Below, in pieces: positions 22,948 through 30,085 of a stretch of 30,269 nucleotides of DNA. The stretch is taken from positions 1-30,269 of the forward strand of contig DKSD01000096.1 in NCBI GenBank assembly GCA_002473165.1, read 5' to 3'. The stretch comes from Succinatimonas sp. UBA7265. GTDB taxonomy: Bacteria; Pseudomonadota; Gammaproteobacteria; Enterobacterales; Succinivibrionaceae. The notes under the pieces were generated by a model. The model was given only the letters and a program-made list of their open reading frames with translations, made no database searches and was not told the origin of the DNA. Each line of letters begins with the position of its first letter. Position 1 is the stretch's first letter. Both the position numbers and the translations under genes were made by a program.

Positions 22948-22953
22948 TATAAT
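22948..22953 (+). promoter_or_regulatory. -10 box of the LysR-family gene
   Basis: A perfect TATAAT 40 bases before the LysR ATG. No convincing -35 is found at 16-18 bases, so the promoter may need an activator, possibly the LysR protein itself. Confidence 0.45.
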
Positions 22954-22992
22954 AAGCGTTAAGTTTGCTGAGAGTTTTAAAAAGGACAGAGA

Positions 22993-23874
22993 ATGGATCT
23001 GCGCGTGCTCAAATACTTCGTCACCGTGGTGCATGAGGAATGCATCACGGCCGCGGCCGAAAAGCTCAACGTCACCCAGCCAACGCTCTCACGCCAGCTC
23101 AAAGAGCTTGAGGAAGAACTTGGCACGCAACTTTTCAACCGCGGATCCCGCAGCCGCCGCATCACCCTGACGCCCAAAGGGGCGATCCTGCGCCGTCGCG
23201 CCGAAGAGCTTTTGGCGCTTGCCGGCAAGACTGTGCAGGAGGTGAGTTCCGAGGGCAGCGTTGAGGGCACGATCTACCTGGGGATCACGGAGAGCGCCGC
23301 CGAGGCGCTGCTGTGTAAGGCGGCTGCTCAGGTGCGGGAACGTTATCCTGACATCGGCTTTGAACTGACCTCCGGCCTCTCATGTGATCTCGCGGCCGCT
23401 TTGGACAAGGGCGTGCTGGATTTTGCCTGTTTCCCCGCGGACACGGAGCTCTCGGAGTATGAGACCGTCAGCCTGCCCGGCGGTGATCTCTGGGGGGTGG
23501 CCGTGCCCCCGGGGAATGCTTTGGCCGCAAAAGGGGAGGTTTGCGCTGAGGATCTGTTAGAGCTGCGGGATCTGCTCCTTTCCTGGCAGTGCGACACCGA
23601 CAAGATCATCTCAAAATGGCTCGGAGGGAAAAAACTTAAACCCGCGGGGCGTTTTAATTCGGCGCGGCAGGCGCTCTCGATGGTGCGCGCGGGGGGCTGG
23701 AACGCGCTGTGTATGAACTGTGACGTCAGCGCTGATGATCCGCAGGCGGTGTTCGTGCCGTTAAAGCCGGAACTTAAGACCGGATCGGTGCTGGCCTGGC
23801 GCCGCGGGATCGCGTCCAACCCGGTCTCCGAGGCTTTTTTAAAGCAGGTAAAATCCCTGTGCGGAATACACTGA
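22993..23874 (+). CDS. LysR-family transcriptional regulator
   Basis: A 293-residue cytosolic DNA-binding protein. The winged HTH is at residues 1-60, with the family pattern F-V-T-V-x-x-E-x-x-I-T-A-A-A-E-K-L-N-V-T-Q-P-T-L-S-R-Q and L-F-x-R. The effector-binding domain starts at about residue 90 (G-T-I-Y-L-G-I). AAGGA lies 9 bases before the ATG. It is flanked by its own terminators, so it is monocistronic. LysR regulators often control a neighbour; the DMT permease gene just downstream on the same strand is a candidate, but nothing in the sequence proves it. Confidence 0.92.
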   Translation: MDLRVLKYFVTVVHEECITAAAEKLNVTQPTLSRQLKELEEELGTQLFNRGSRSRRITLTPKGAILRRRAEELLALAGKTVQEVSSEGSVEGTIYLGITESAAEALLCKAAAQVRERYPDIGFELTSGLSCDLAAALDKGVLDFACFPADTELSEYETVSLPGGDLWGVAVPPGNALAAKGEVCAEDLLELRDLLLSWQCDTDKIISKWLGGKKLKPAGRFNSARQALSMVRAGGWNALCMNCDVSADDPQAVFVPLKPELKTGSVLAWRRGIASNPVSEAFLKQVKSLCGIH

Positions 23875-23895
23875 TCCGGTTACCGAAGAATTGAG

Positions 23896-23920
23896 CCGGC
23901 CTGCGGGCCGGTATTTTTTT
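23896..23920 (+). terminator. Intrinsic terminator of the LysR-family gene
   Basis: CCGGCC - TGCG - GGCCGG stem followed by TATTTTTTT, 21 bases after the stop. Confidence 0.85.
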
Positions 23921-23957
23921 GTAAAAAATCTTGCGCTGCCGCATGCGAGGATACAAT

Positions 23958-23973
23958 TGTGATAGAGATCACT
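23958..23973 (+). promoter_or_regulatory. CRP-like binding site upstream of the DMT permease gene
   Basis: TGTGA-TAGAGA-TCACT: nine of ten conserved positions of the CRP consensus TGTGA-N6-TCACA, and GTGAT/ATCAC is a perfect inverted repeat. It directly follows a -10-like TACAAT (23952-23957; a TTGCGC lies 15 bases upstream of it). At that place CRP would block rather than activate this promoter; another promoter may exist downstream. Confidence 0.6.
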
Positions 23974-24016
23974 TAAAACGCGGCTAAATATCGCCGCAAA
24001 TTCAGAGGGTATCCTG

Positions 24017-24919
24017 ATGGAGCCTCAGACTTTCCTGAAAATGCACCTGGCGGTGCTCATCGGCGGCGTGACCGGGCTGTTTGGGCGCCTGGTCTCGCTC
24101 AACGCCTTTTGGATCGTGTTCTTTCGCATCGTCTTAGGCGGCCTGACGTTCTGCGCCTACATGCTCATTACGCGCCGCGCCAGGCGCTACAGCCTTAAGA
24201 TCACGCTGGCCGCCTTGGGCACGGGCGCGCTTTTGGCGCTGCACCTCTCCGCGTTCTACGCCTCAATCAAGCTCTCCAATGTTTCCATCGGCGTGATCAC
24301 CATTTCGGCCATCAGCTTCTTCATCGCCGTGCTCGAGCCTTTCATCAACCACCGGCGCTTTAGCTTTTCCGATATCTGGCTGAGCCTCATCGCCATGGCC
24401 GGGCTGCTGTTTATCTTCCGCTTCGACACCCGCTACCGCCTGGGGATCGCCGTGGGCTTTTTAAGCGCCATGCTCTCGGCGCTGCAGGGCATATTTAACA
24501 AAAAGGTGATCGCCTGGAACGTCATCGACAGCTACAACCTGCTCAACTGGCAGTTTTTGGGCGCATTTCTCACCATGTGCCTGATCATCGGCGGGGTGCG
24601 GCTTTTCGGGGGCTATTTCGATTTCAGCTTCCGCCCCCTGGATTTCTTCTGGCTGTTCTGGGCCGGCACGGTGTGCACCGCGGGCATGTACCTGCTGCAG
24701 TTTCAGGTTCTAAAGAAAGTCTCGGCTTTCACGCTTATGCTCACTTACAACCTCGAGCCCGTGTACAGCATCATCTTTGCCATGCTGATCTTCAACGAAA
24801 ACCGCGAGCTCAATTTCTCGTTCTACATCGGCCTGCTGCTCATCGCGCTCTCCGTGGGGCTTAAGACCTGGAAACTGCGCCGCGCCCAAAGGCTCGATCC
24901 GGGGCTGCGCGATGCCTGA
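24017..24919 (+). CDS. DMT-superfamily permease (EamA family)
   Basis: A 300-residue inner-membrane protein with about ten hydrophobic segments in two EamA-like halves. The second half has the typical A-G-T-V-C-T-A-G-M-Y-L-L-Q-F segment and L-E-P-V-Y-S-I-I-F-A near the C-terminus. EamA proteins export or exchange amino acids and other small metabolites; the substrate cannot be told from sequence. AGAGGGT precedes the ATG at 10 bases. It seems to be alone in its transcript, with a CRP-like site in front. Control by CRP or by the upstream LysR protein is possible. Confidence 0.85.
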   Translation: MEPQTFLKMHLAVLIGGVTGLFGRLVSLNAFWIVFFRIVLGGLTFCAYMLITRRARRYSLKITLAALGTGALLALHLSAFYASIKLSNVSIGVITISAISFFIAVLEPFINHRRFSFSDIWLSLIAMAGLLFIFRFDTRYRLGIAVGFLSAMLSALQGIFNKKVIAWNVIDSYNLLNWQFLGAFLTMCLIIGGVRLFGGYFDFSFRPLDFFWLFWAGTVCTAGMYLLQFQVLKKVSAFTLMLTYNLEPVYSIIFAMLIFNENRELNFSFYIGLLLIALSVGLKTWKLRRAQRLDPGLRDA

Positions 24920-24969
24920 ATCCTGCCCAGGCCTCGTTTAGGGCAGGGTGCCAAAATCGGCAGCTTTTA

Positions 24970-25014
24970 AAAATCCTTTAGCAAATTTTCCTTGTTTATT
25001 CGCCAAAGGATTTT
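24970..25014. repeat. 10-bp inverted repeat in the gap before the first small two-TM gene
   Basis: AAAATCCTTT (24970-24979) and AAAGGATTTT (25005-25014) are exact inverted copies 25 bases apart, in the 158-base gap after the permease gene. They could be paired operator half-sites or a long-loop hairpin. A CCTGCCC/GGGCAGG repeat (24924-24949 region) lies just after the permease stop but has no T-tract. Confidence 0.4.
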
Positions 25015-25077
25015 CCGTCCCGGGCGTTAACCAAAGTGCAAGGGGGAGAACCCCGGGAAATTAAAGGCGAGGCGGTT

Positions 25078-25317
25078 ATGCGGAACTTAACTTTGGCAAA
25101 TCTCATCGATGCGCTCCTTTATGTGGCCGTGATCGTTACAGCGCTCTCCCTCATCGTTCCCCCTTACGGCATCTTAGGTTCCTTCTGTGATGCCACCGTG
25201 GCCGCCGCTGCCGCTTTAATGGCTGAGATCGCCTGCCTGGCCTTCTCCCGCATCCTGCGTCTGCACCTGCAGGCCCAAAACGAGTACGTAAACCTCGTGC
25301 GCAGCTGCAGCCGCTGA
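25078..25317 (+). CDS. Small two-TM membrane protein, paralogue 1
   Basis: A 79-residue protein with two hydrophobic helices (about 8-27 and 38-58) joined by a loop, and a polar C-terminal tail. The motif L-I-V-P-P-Y-G follows the first helix. It aligns over most of its length with the next small gene (25495-25746): both have I-V-P-P-Y-G, D-x-T-V, an A-E helix and a C-terminal amphipathic segment. GAGG lies 5 bases before the ATG; a GTG at 25036 would add 14 unlikely residues. A strong terminator follows. I recognise no family. Confidence 0.65.
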   Translation: MRNLTLANLIDALLYVAVIVTALSLIVPPYGILGSFCDATVAAAAALMAEIACLAFSRILRLHLQAQNEYVNLVRSCSR

Positions 25318-25338
25318 TTTCCCCTCTGATCTGTCCTG

Positions 25339-25371
25339 AGGAGATCCCCAAAAAAGGGATCTCCTTTTTTT
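25339..25371 (+). terminator. Intrinsic terminator after small two-TM gene 1
   Basis: Perfect 10-bp stem AGGAGATCCC / GGGATCTCCT around an A-rich loop, followed by TTTTTT. It separates the two paralogous small genes into different transcripts. Confidence 0.92.
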
Positions 25372-25402
25372 GTCCCTGCGCCGTCTTTTTGGCTCTTTTG
25401 CC

Positions 25403-25418
25403 TGGCACGGCTTTTGCT
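25403..25418 (+). promoter_or_regulatory. Sigma-54 promoter of small two-TM gene 2
   Basis: TGGCAC (25403-25408), five bases, TTGCT (25414-25418): full match to the sigma-54 -24/-12 core, with G at the position after TGGCAC as in the strong consensus. The start point would be near 25429, about 66 bases before the ATG at 25495. Confidence 0.88.
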
Positions 25419-25494
25419 TTATCCAAGTCAGAGCGGCAGAAACCTGCCGGCGCCATTAAGGCGCCTGCCATAAACGTCCGCCAGGGAGAGAATT

Positions 25495-25746
25495 ATGAAA
25501 AACGGCATGATCAAAACAGTCCACGATCTGGCGCTGTCGTTTGTGATCTTCACGACTCTGCTTATGCTCATAGTCCCGCCTTACGGCTTCCTCTCAGGCG
25601 TGAGCGATGAAACTGTGTACGTGGGCCTGGCGCTGTGGGCTGAGTGCGTGTACGCGCTGGTCTGCTATCTCTTCCGCTCTCTTAAGGCCGAGCACGAGGA
25701 GCTTGAGAACATCCTCCACAGTGTGCGCCTGGCAGTTCCGGCCTGA
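25495..25746 (+). CDS. Small two-TM membrane protein, paralogue 2, sigma-54-controlled
   Basis: An 83-residue protein with two hydrophobic helices (about 12-33 and 42-61), the L-I-V-P-P-Y-G motif after the first, and a charged C-terminal helix (K-A-E-H-E-E-L-E). It is a paralogue of the gene at 25078-25317. AGGGAGAG lies 5 bases before the ATG. Its own sigma-54 promoter and a terminator make it a single-gene transcript next to the flagellar two-component genes. This suggests a role in, or control with, motility; the molecular function is unknown. Confidence 0.72.
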   Translation: MKNGMIKTVHDLALSFVIFTTLLMLIVPPYGFLSGVSDETVYVGLALWAECVYALVCYLFRSLKAEHEELENILHSVRLAVPA

Positions 25747-25783
25747 TCCTGCGGCGCAGCGGCGCCGCTATCCTCAAACCCAG

Positions 25784-25810
25784 ACCCTGCCCAGGCAGGG
25801 TTTTGTTTTG
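25784..25810 (+). terminator. Intrinsic terminator after small two-TM gene 2
   Basis: ACCCTGC - CCAG - GCAGGGT stem followed by TTTGTTTTG, 38 bases after the stop. A further GC-rich inverted repeat (GCGGCGC / GCGCCGC) lies just before it. Confidence 0.85.
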
Positions 25811-25913
25811 CCCGCCTTGAGCCGATCCTTTTCTTCGCGCATCCGGTGTCATTTTCCTGACGCAAAAACGCCATATTCTAAAAATTCCTTTTTTTATCAG
25901 CATAAAAACAGCC

Positions 25914-25929
25914 TGGCACGATTGTTGAT
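25914..25929 (+). promoter_or_regulatory. Sigma-54-like promoter of the flrB-flrC operon
   Basis: TGGCAC (25914-25919) followed by G, then after a total of five bases TTGAT (25925-25929). Spacing is correct, but the usual GC of the -12 box reads GA, so it may be weaker. The start point would be near 25940, just before the GGAGG of the kinase gene. Confidence 0.7.
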
Positions 25930-25958
25930 ATAAGGCTTTCAAGCAACGGAGGCTGATT

Positions 25959-26993
25959 ATGAACGAGAGCAGTGACGAGTTTTTCCTGTTAAGCGAAGTT
26001 TTTGCCAAGGTGCCTTCTGCCATCGTGATCCTCGATGCGCACGGGCTCATCCGCAAGGCCAACGCCAGCGCCCATGAAATGCTCGGCGAAAAAGAGCTTG
26101 AGGGGCGCAAATGGTATGAGGTCATCAACGCCGTGTTTCGCCCGCGCCGCGATGACGGCTCTGAGATCTCAACCCGCGACGGCAAGCGCCTGCAGGTTCT
26201 GACCAAGCCTTTGTCCAACGGCCAGCTGGTGCAGATGAACGATCTGACGGCCACGCGCAGCCTCCAGGACAAATTAAGCCACATGGAAAGGCTCTCGTCC
26301 TTAGGCCAGATGGCAGCCTCCCTGGCCCACCAGATCCGCACCCCGCTGTCAGCGGCCATCCTCTACGCGGCAAACCTGGGCAGCCCGAAACTGCCGCCTT
26401 CAGCCCGCGGCGCGTTCCAGAAAAAGCTCATGTCCCGCCTCCAGGCCCTGGAGGCTCAGGTGTCCGACATATTGATGTACGCCCGCTCCGGCGAGCAGAC
26501 CGTCTCGAAGATGGACGCCGTTGATCTCATAGATCAGACCGTACAGAGCGTGCAAAGCGTCATCACCCGCGCAGGCGCCGGGCTGGAAACCGACATCGGG
26601 GAGCGCCCGATGCCCATCCTCGGCAATGTCACGGCGCTGTCGGGAGCCGTGTCAAATCTTGTGGCGAACGCCGTTGAAGCGGGGGCCAAAAAGGTTAAGA
26701 TCTCTTTGAAGAAGCTGCCAGGCGAGATCGCAGTCAGCGTCGCCAACAACGGCCCTGAGATCCCGCAGGCGCAGCGCGCGAAAATCTTTGAGCCTTTCTA
26801 CACCACCAAGAGCAACGGCACCGGGCTGGGCCTGGCGGTGGCGGTCGCGGTGGCCCGCGTCCACCACGGAAGGCTGGAGCTTTCCTCAGAGGAAGGCTAC
26901 CCGGTGGTTTTCACGCTTTACATCCCCGAATACGATCGGGAGGAGAGCCCCTCCCCCTCTGAGATTGCGGCGCCGGACAGAAGCGCCGCGTAA
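25959..26993 (+). CDS. flrB: Flagellar two-component sensor histidine kinase (FlrB/FleS type)
   Basis: A 344-residue kinase without TM segments, so cytosolic. A PAS-like domain is at about residues 10-100 (V-P-S-A-I-V-I-L-D near its start). The H-box S-L-A-H-Q-I-R-T-P-L-S-A-A has the phospho-His at 124 and closely resembles FlrB/FleS. The ATPase domain follows, with N-L-V-A-N-A-V-E-A (N box) and G-T-G-L-G-L (G2 box). FlrB phosphorylates FlrC, which then drives the middle flagellar class from sigma-54 promoters. GGAGG lies 6 bases before the ATG. The response-regulator gene follows 17 bases after the stop. Part of the signal input is probably the flagellar basal body stage, as in Vibrio and Pseudomonas. 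Confidence 0.9.
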   Translation: MNESSDEFFLLSEVFAKVPSAIVILDAHGLIRKANASAHEMLGEKELEGRKWYEVINAVFRPRRDDGSEISTRDGKRLQVLTKPLSNGQLVQMNDLTATRSLQDKLSHMERLSSLGQMAASLAHQIRTPLSAAILYAANLGSPKLPPSARGAFQKKLMSRLQALEAQVSDILMYARSGEQTVSKMDAVDLIDQTVQSVQSVITRAGAGLETDIGERPMPILGNVTALSGAVSNLVANAVEAGAKKVKISLKKLPGEIAVSVANNGPEIPQAQRAKIFEPFYTTKSNGTGLGLAVAVAVARVHHGRLELSSEEGYPVVFTLYIPEYDREESPSPSEIAAPDRSAA

Positions 26994-27010
26994 CCAAACC
27001 GGATTAAACC

Positions 27011-28423
27011 ATGAGCCAGAGCCAGATACTGATAGTTGACGATGACAGTGAATTAAGGGAGGCGATCACCGACACCCTGATGCTTACAGGCTATGCCTGC
27101 GCCGAGGCCGGATCAGGGGAAGAGGCTCTGGAAACGCTGGCGCGCCGCCACATCGACATGGTGATCACCGATGTGCAGATGGCCGGCATGAACGGCCACC
27201 AGCTTCTAAATTCCATAAAAGAAAAATACCCCGGCCTGCCGGTGCTTTTGATGACGGCCTACGCCAACATCAACGGCGCCGTCGAGGCCATGCGCGACGG
27301 CGCGGTCGACTATCTGGCCAAGCCTTTTGCCCCCGAGGTGCTGTTAAACCAGGTCTCGCGCTATGTGCCGGTCAAGCGCGTCGCCCGCGGCGAGCCGGTG
27401 TGGGAGGATCCCTCCACCGGCGAGCTCTTAAAGCTCGCCGCCAAAGTCGCCGCCAGCGACGCGACCGTCATGATCACCGGCCCTTCGGGCTCAGGCAAGG
27501 AGATCCTCTCGCGCTACGTGCACGATCAGTCCCCGCGCGCCTCCGGCCCGTTCGTGGCCATAAACTGCGCCGCCATCCCCGACACCATGCTCGAGTCCAC
27601 GCTCTTTGGCTATGAGAAGGGCGCTTTCACCGGAGCCGTGCAGGCCTGCCCGGGCAAGTTCGAGCAGGCCCAGGGCGGCACGATCCTCTTAGATGAGATC
27701 ACGGAGATGGATCTCGCCTTGCAGGCCAAACTGCTGCGCGTGTTGCAGGAGCGCGAGGTCGAGCGCCTGGGATCGCGCAAGACCATCGCGCTGGACGTGC
27801 GCGTGATCGCCACCTCAAACCGCGATCTCAAACAGGCTGTGGCCGAGCACCGTTTCCGCGAGGATCTCTACTACCGCTTAAACGTGTTCCCGCTGCACTG
27901 GAAACCCTTAAAAGACCGGCCGCTCGACATCGTGCCGATCGCCAAATTCCTGCTGCGCAAGCACGCCGCCGAAAACTCGGCGCCGCTGCCTGAGATCACC
28001 GCCGAGGCCGCGCAGAAACTGCGCGGCTACGAGTGGCCGGGCAACGTGCGCGAACTTGACAACGTCATGCAGCGCGCGCTCATCCTCTCAGAGGGGGGCA
28101 AGGTGCTGCCTGACAACGTGATCTTCGATGAAGCGGGGCTTGACGCCGCGCTGTCAGAGGAAAGCGCCTCTGAGGGTTCCGCGGCGGCGCCGGTGCTTGA
28201 GGAGCGCCAGGAGGCCGCAGGCGATGAGGCGGTGCGCAACCAGAAGATCCCCGCCAACTTGGGCGGCGAACTTCGGCAGCAGGAGTACCAGATCATCCTC
28301 GACGCCCTCATAGAATTCCGCGGCAACCGCCAGATGGTTTCAGAAAAGCTGGGGATCAGCCCGCGCACGCTGCGCTACAAGATCGCCAAGATGCGCGATG
28401 AAGGCATGATCATCCCGGGCTGA
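27011..28423 (+). CDS. flrC: Sigma-54-dependent flagellar response regulator (FlrC/FleR type)
   Basis: A 470-residue activator. Receiver domain at 1-120 with the phospho-acceptor Asp54 (V-I-T-D-V-Q-M), AAA+ domain from about 130 to 370, and a Fis-type HTH at about 425-465 (N-R-Q-M-V-S-E-K-L-G-I-S-P-R-T-L-R-Y-K). Walker A is G-P-S-G-S-G-K-E (157-164), Walker B L-L-D-E (226-229), and the sigma-54 contact loop G-A-F-T-G-A (204-209) is intact, so it should remodel sigma-54 polymerase. It is cotranscribed with the kinase gene. Targets inside the window are probably the sigma-54 elements before fliS, the second two-TM gene and its own operon. The DctP-type gene begins four bases after its stop. Confidence 0.93.
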   Translation: MSQSQILIVDDDSELREAITDTLMLTGYACAEAGSGEEALETLARRHIDMVITDVQMAGMNGHQLLNSIKEKYPGLPVLLMTAYANINGAVEAMRDGAVDYLAKPFAPEVLLNQVSRYVPVKRVARGEPVWEDPSTGELLKLAAKVAASDATVMITGPSGSGKEILSRYVHDQSPRASGPFVAINCAAIPDTMLESTLFGYEKGAFTGAVQACPGKFEQAQGGTILLDEITEMDLALQAKLLRVLQEREVERLGSRKTIALDVRVIATSNRDLKQAVAEHRFREDLYYRLNVFPLHWKPLKDRPLDIVPIAKFLLRKHAAENSAPLPEITAEAAQKLRGYEWPGNVRELDNVMQRALILSEGGKVLPDNVIFDEAGLDAALSEESASEGSAAAPVLEERQEAAGDEAVRNQKIPANLGGELRQQEYQIILDALIEFRGNRQMVSEKLGISPRTLRYKIAKMRDEGMIIPG

Positions 28424-28427
28424 GCGC

Positions 28428-29447
28428 ATGAAGAAATTTACGCAGGCCTTATGCATATTTTTCGCAGCGCTCCTTAGCGTATCAGCCTGCTTTGCCCAAA
28501 ACACGGACGCGGACGGGAAGATCGTGCTGCGCTATGTGCTCGAGCCCTCGCCATATATCCCTGTGGCCATGGGCATGGCGCGCATGGGCAAACTGCTTGA
28601 GGAGGAGAGCGGCGGGCGCATCTCCCTTGAGAGCATCCCGCTCTACCAGTCGGGCACGTCCTCGGACAACCTCGTGTCCACCGTCGTGGGCACGGCCGAT
28701 CTCACCGTCGTGCCTTTTGACTACCTCTCCCGCTTTATCCCCGATCTCAAGGTCATGACGGCCCCTTTCCTGCTGCCTCAGGCCGATTTTGATGCGCTGA
28801 CTTTAAAAAGCGGCCCGCTGTCGCGGAAGATGTGCGACATGATCTCAGGCGGCGATTCGCGCGTCGTGGCGCTGGATGCCTGGTACTCAGGCTACCTGCA
28901 GCTGCTCTCCAAGGACAAGGCGATCACTAAACCTGCGGATCTTAACGGGCTTTCGGTGTGGGTGAATTACAACAGCGCCGCCGGGGATTTCTTCCGCTCC
29001 ATGGGCGCCGTGCCCGAGGACATGTCAGCCGAGGAGGCGGTAAAGGCCGCCCGCCGCGGCAGCCTCGACGTGCTCGTCATGCCGCTGGATGCCATGATAA
29101 GCCGCAGCCTTACGGAGGTGATGCGCCACTTAAGCCTGCTCTCGCCTTACCGCATGGCTTTCGCGCTTTTGATCTCAGAGCAGACCTATGCCGCGCTCTC
29201 CTCTGAGGATCGCGCCATCGTGGATCGCGCCGCGCGCGGAGCCGGGATCTATGAGGCGTCCATCAGCGCCGATATAGATGAGGTGTCGCTAAAGCGGCTG
29301 GGGCATGATCCGCAGGTGAGCCTGTCACGGCCTAAAAGCGGCGCGTTCCGCACCCAGGCTGACAAGCTGCGGAACATCTACCTGCGCCGCTATCCTGAGG
29401 CGGCCGAAAAGATCCGCTCTTCTTTAAGAGACCTCGGCGAGCGCTGA
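28428..29447 (+). CDS. TRAP-type DctP-family substrate-binding protein
   Basis: A 339-residue exported protein of the DctP family, the periplasmic receptor of TRAP transporters for carboxylates and similar solutes. The fold is suggested by Y-Q-S-G-T-S-S-D-N near residue 70, then A-D-L-T-V-V, F-L-L-P, and W-V-N-Y-N-S/A-A-G-D-F-F-R-S-M-G-A. The signal peptide offers both V-S-A-C (lipobox, Cys21) and C-F-A (signal peptidase I, after residue 23), so anchoring is unclear. It begins four bases after flrC without a clear ribosome binding site, so it is probably coupled to flrC translation. No DctQ or DctM membrane gene is in the window. Confidence 0.82.
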   Translation: MKKFTQALCIFFAALLSVSACFAQNTDADGKIVLRYVLEPSPYIPVAMGMARMGKLLEEESGGRISLESIPLYQSGTSSDNLVSTVVGTADLTVVPFDYLSRFIPDLKVMTAPFLLPQADFDALTLKSGPLSRKMCDMISGGDSRVVALDAWYSGYLQLLSKDKAITKPADLNGLSVWVNYNSAAGDFFRSMGAVPEDMSAEEAVKAARRGSLDVLVMPLDAMISRSLTEVMRHLSLLSPYRMAFALLISEQTYAALSSEDRAIVDRAARGAGIYEASISADIDEVSLKRLGHDPQVSLSRPKSGAFRTQADKLRNIYLRRYPEAAEKIRSSLRDLGER

Positions 29448-29469
29448 GGCCGCATTTATTTCCTGAAAA

Positions 29470-29922
29470 TTATTTCCGCGAGCCGCCGGATTTGCCGGGC
29501 TTGGAGTCGTTGGCTGGCGCCTTGTTCTCAGCGTCCAGCTGCTCATTGAGCTCCATGGCCGCATCCAGCGACTGCCAGGGGCGGGGAACCGGCTTTTCGA
29601 ACTTGCGGATGCGGAACGTGAAGACGCGGCGCAGCTGGGCGGAGCTCAAACGGAACTCAAAATAGTCCTCGTGCTCGTTGTAAATGGACAGCGGCAGCTC
29701 TATCTGCGGGATGTCCATCTGGCAGCGCGATTCGGCAAAATCGGGATCCGGGCCGGTCTCGACACGGAATTTCACGGTCTTCTGCTTGTCATCTACGGAG
29801 ATCACGGTCAGGCGGGCGAGCAGGTGCAGGCTTTGCACTGAAGTGTCGGAACTGCTGAACACATGGACCTTGCCCAGCATTACCTTGTTCTCCTGCAATA
29901 AGGTGTCTTTGGGATCTGACAT
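29470..29922 (-). CDS. Conserved-looking hypothetical protein, 150 residues
   Basis: I do not recognise the family. The first ~115 residues look like alternating beta strands (V-H-V-F-S, L-T-V-I-S-V, T-V-K-F-R-V, Y-F-E-F-R-L, V-F-T-F-R-I). The last ~25 are a Lys/Gly/Ser-rich tail. No signal peptide and no TM segment, so probably cytosolic. AGGAGGG lies 6 bases before the ATG, a strong start. It is convergent with the DctP-type gene, 22 bases apart, with no terminator seen. A PilZ-like or other small beta-barrel fold is possible, but I see no R-x-x-x-R ... D/N-x-S-x-x-G motif of PilZ. Confidence 0.65.
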   Translation of the reverse strand: MSDPKDTLLQENKVMLGKVHVFSSSDTSVQSLHLLARLTVISVDDKQKTVKFRVETGPDPDFAESRCQMDIPQIELPLSIYNEHEDYFEFRLSSAQLRRVFTFRIRKFEKPVPRPWQSLDAAMELNEQLDAENKAPANDSKPGKSGGSRK

Positions 29923-30046
29923 CGCGCCCTCCTGTTATAAGCCGTTCCGTAATTGATAATCTTAGCTATTCTAGCCCACAAACAGCGGTGGCGCTGTGAC
30001 TTTGCGGGGATTTTGCGCGCTCGCAGGTTCAGGGGCTAAAAAAGCG

Positions 30047-30076
30047 CTTACACGAAAATAAAATTTTGTGTATCAT
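30047..30076 (+). promoter_or_regulatory. Candidate promoter with operator-like palindrome for a gene beyond the window
   Basis: CTTACA (30047-30052), 18 bases, TATCAT (30071-30076). Between and overlapping them, ACAC-G-AAAAT and ATTTT-GTGT form a near-perfect inverted repeat (about 30050-30072). The window ends about 190 bases downstream with no convincing coding start. Confidence 0.4.
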
Positions 30077-30085
30077 GCCGCACAC

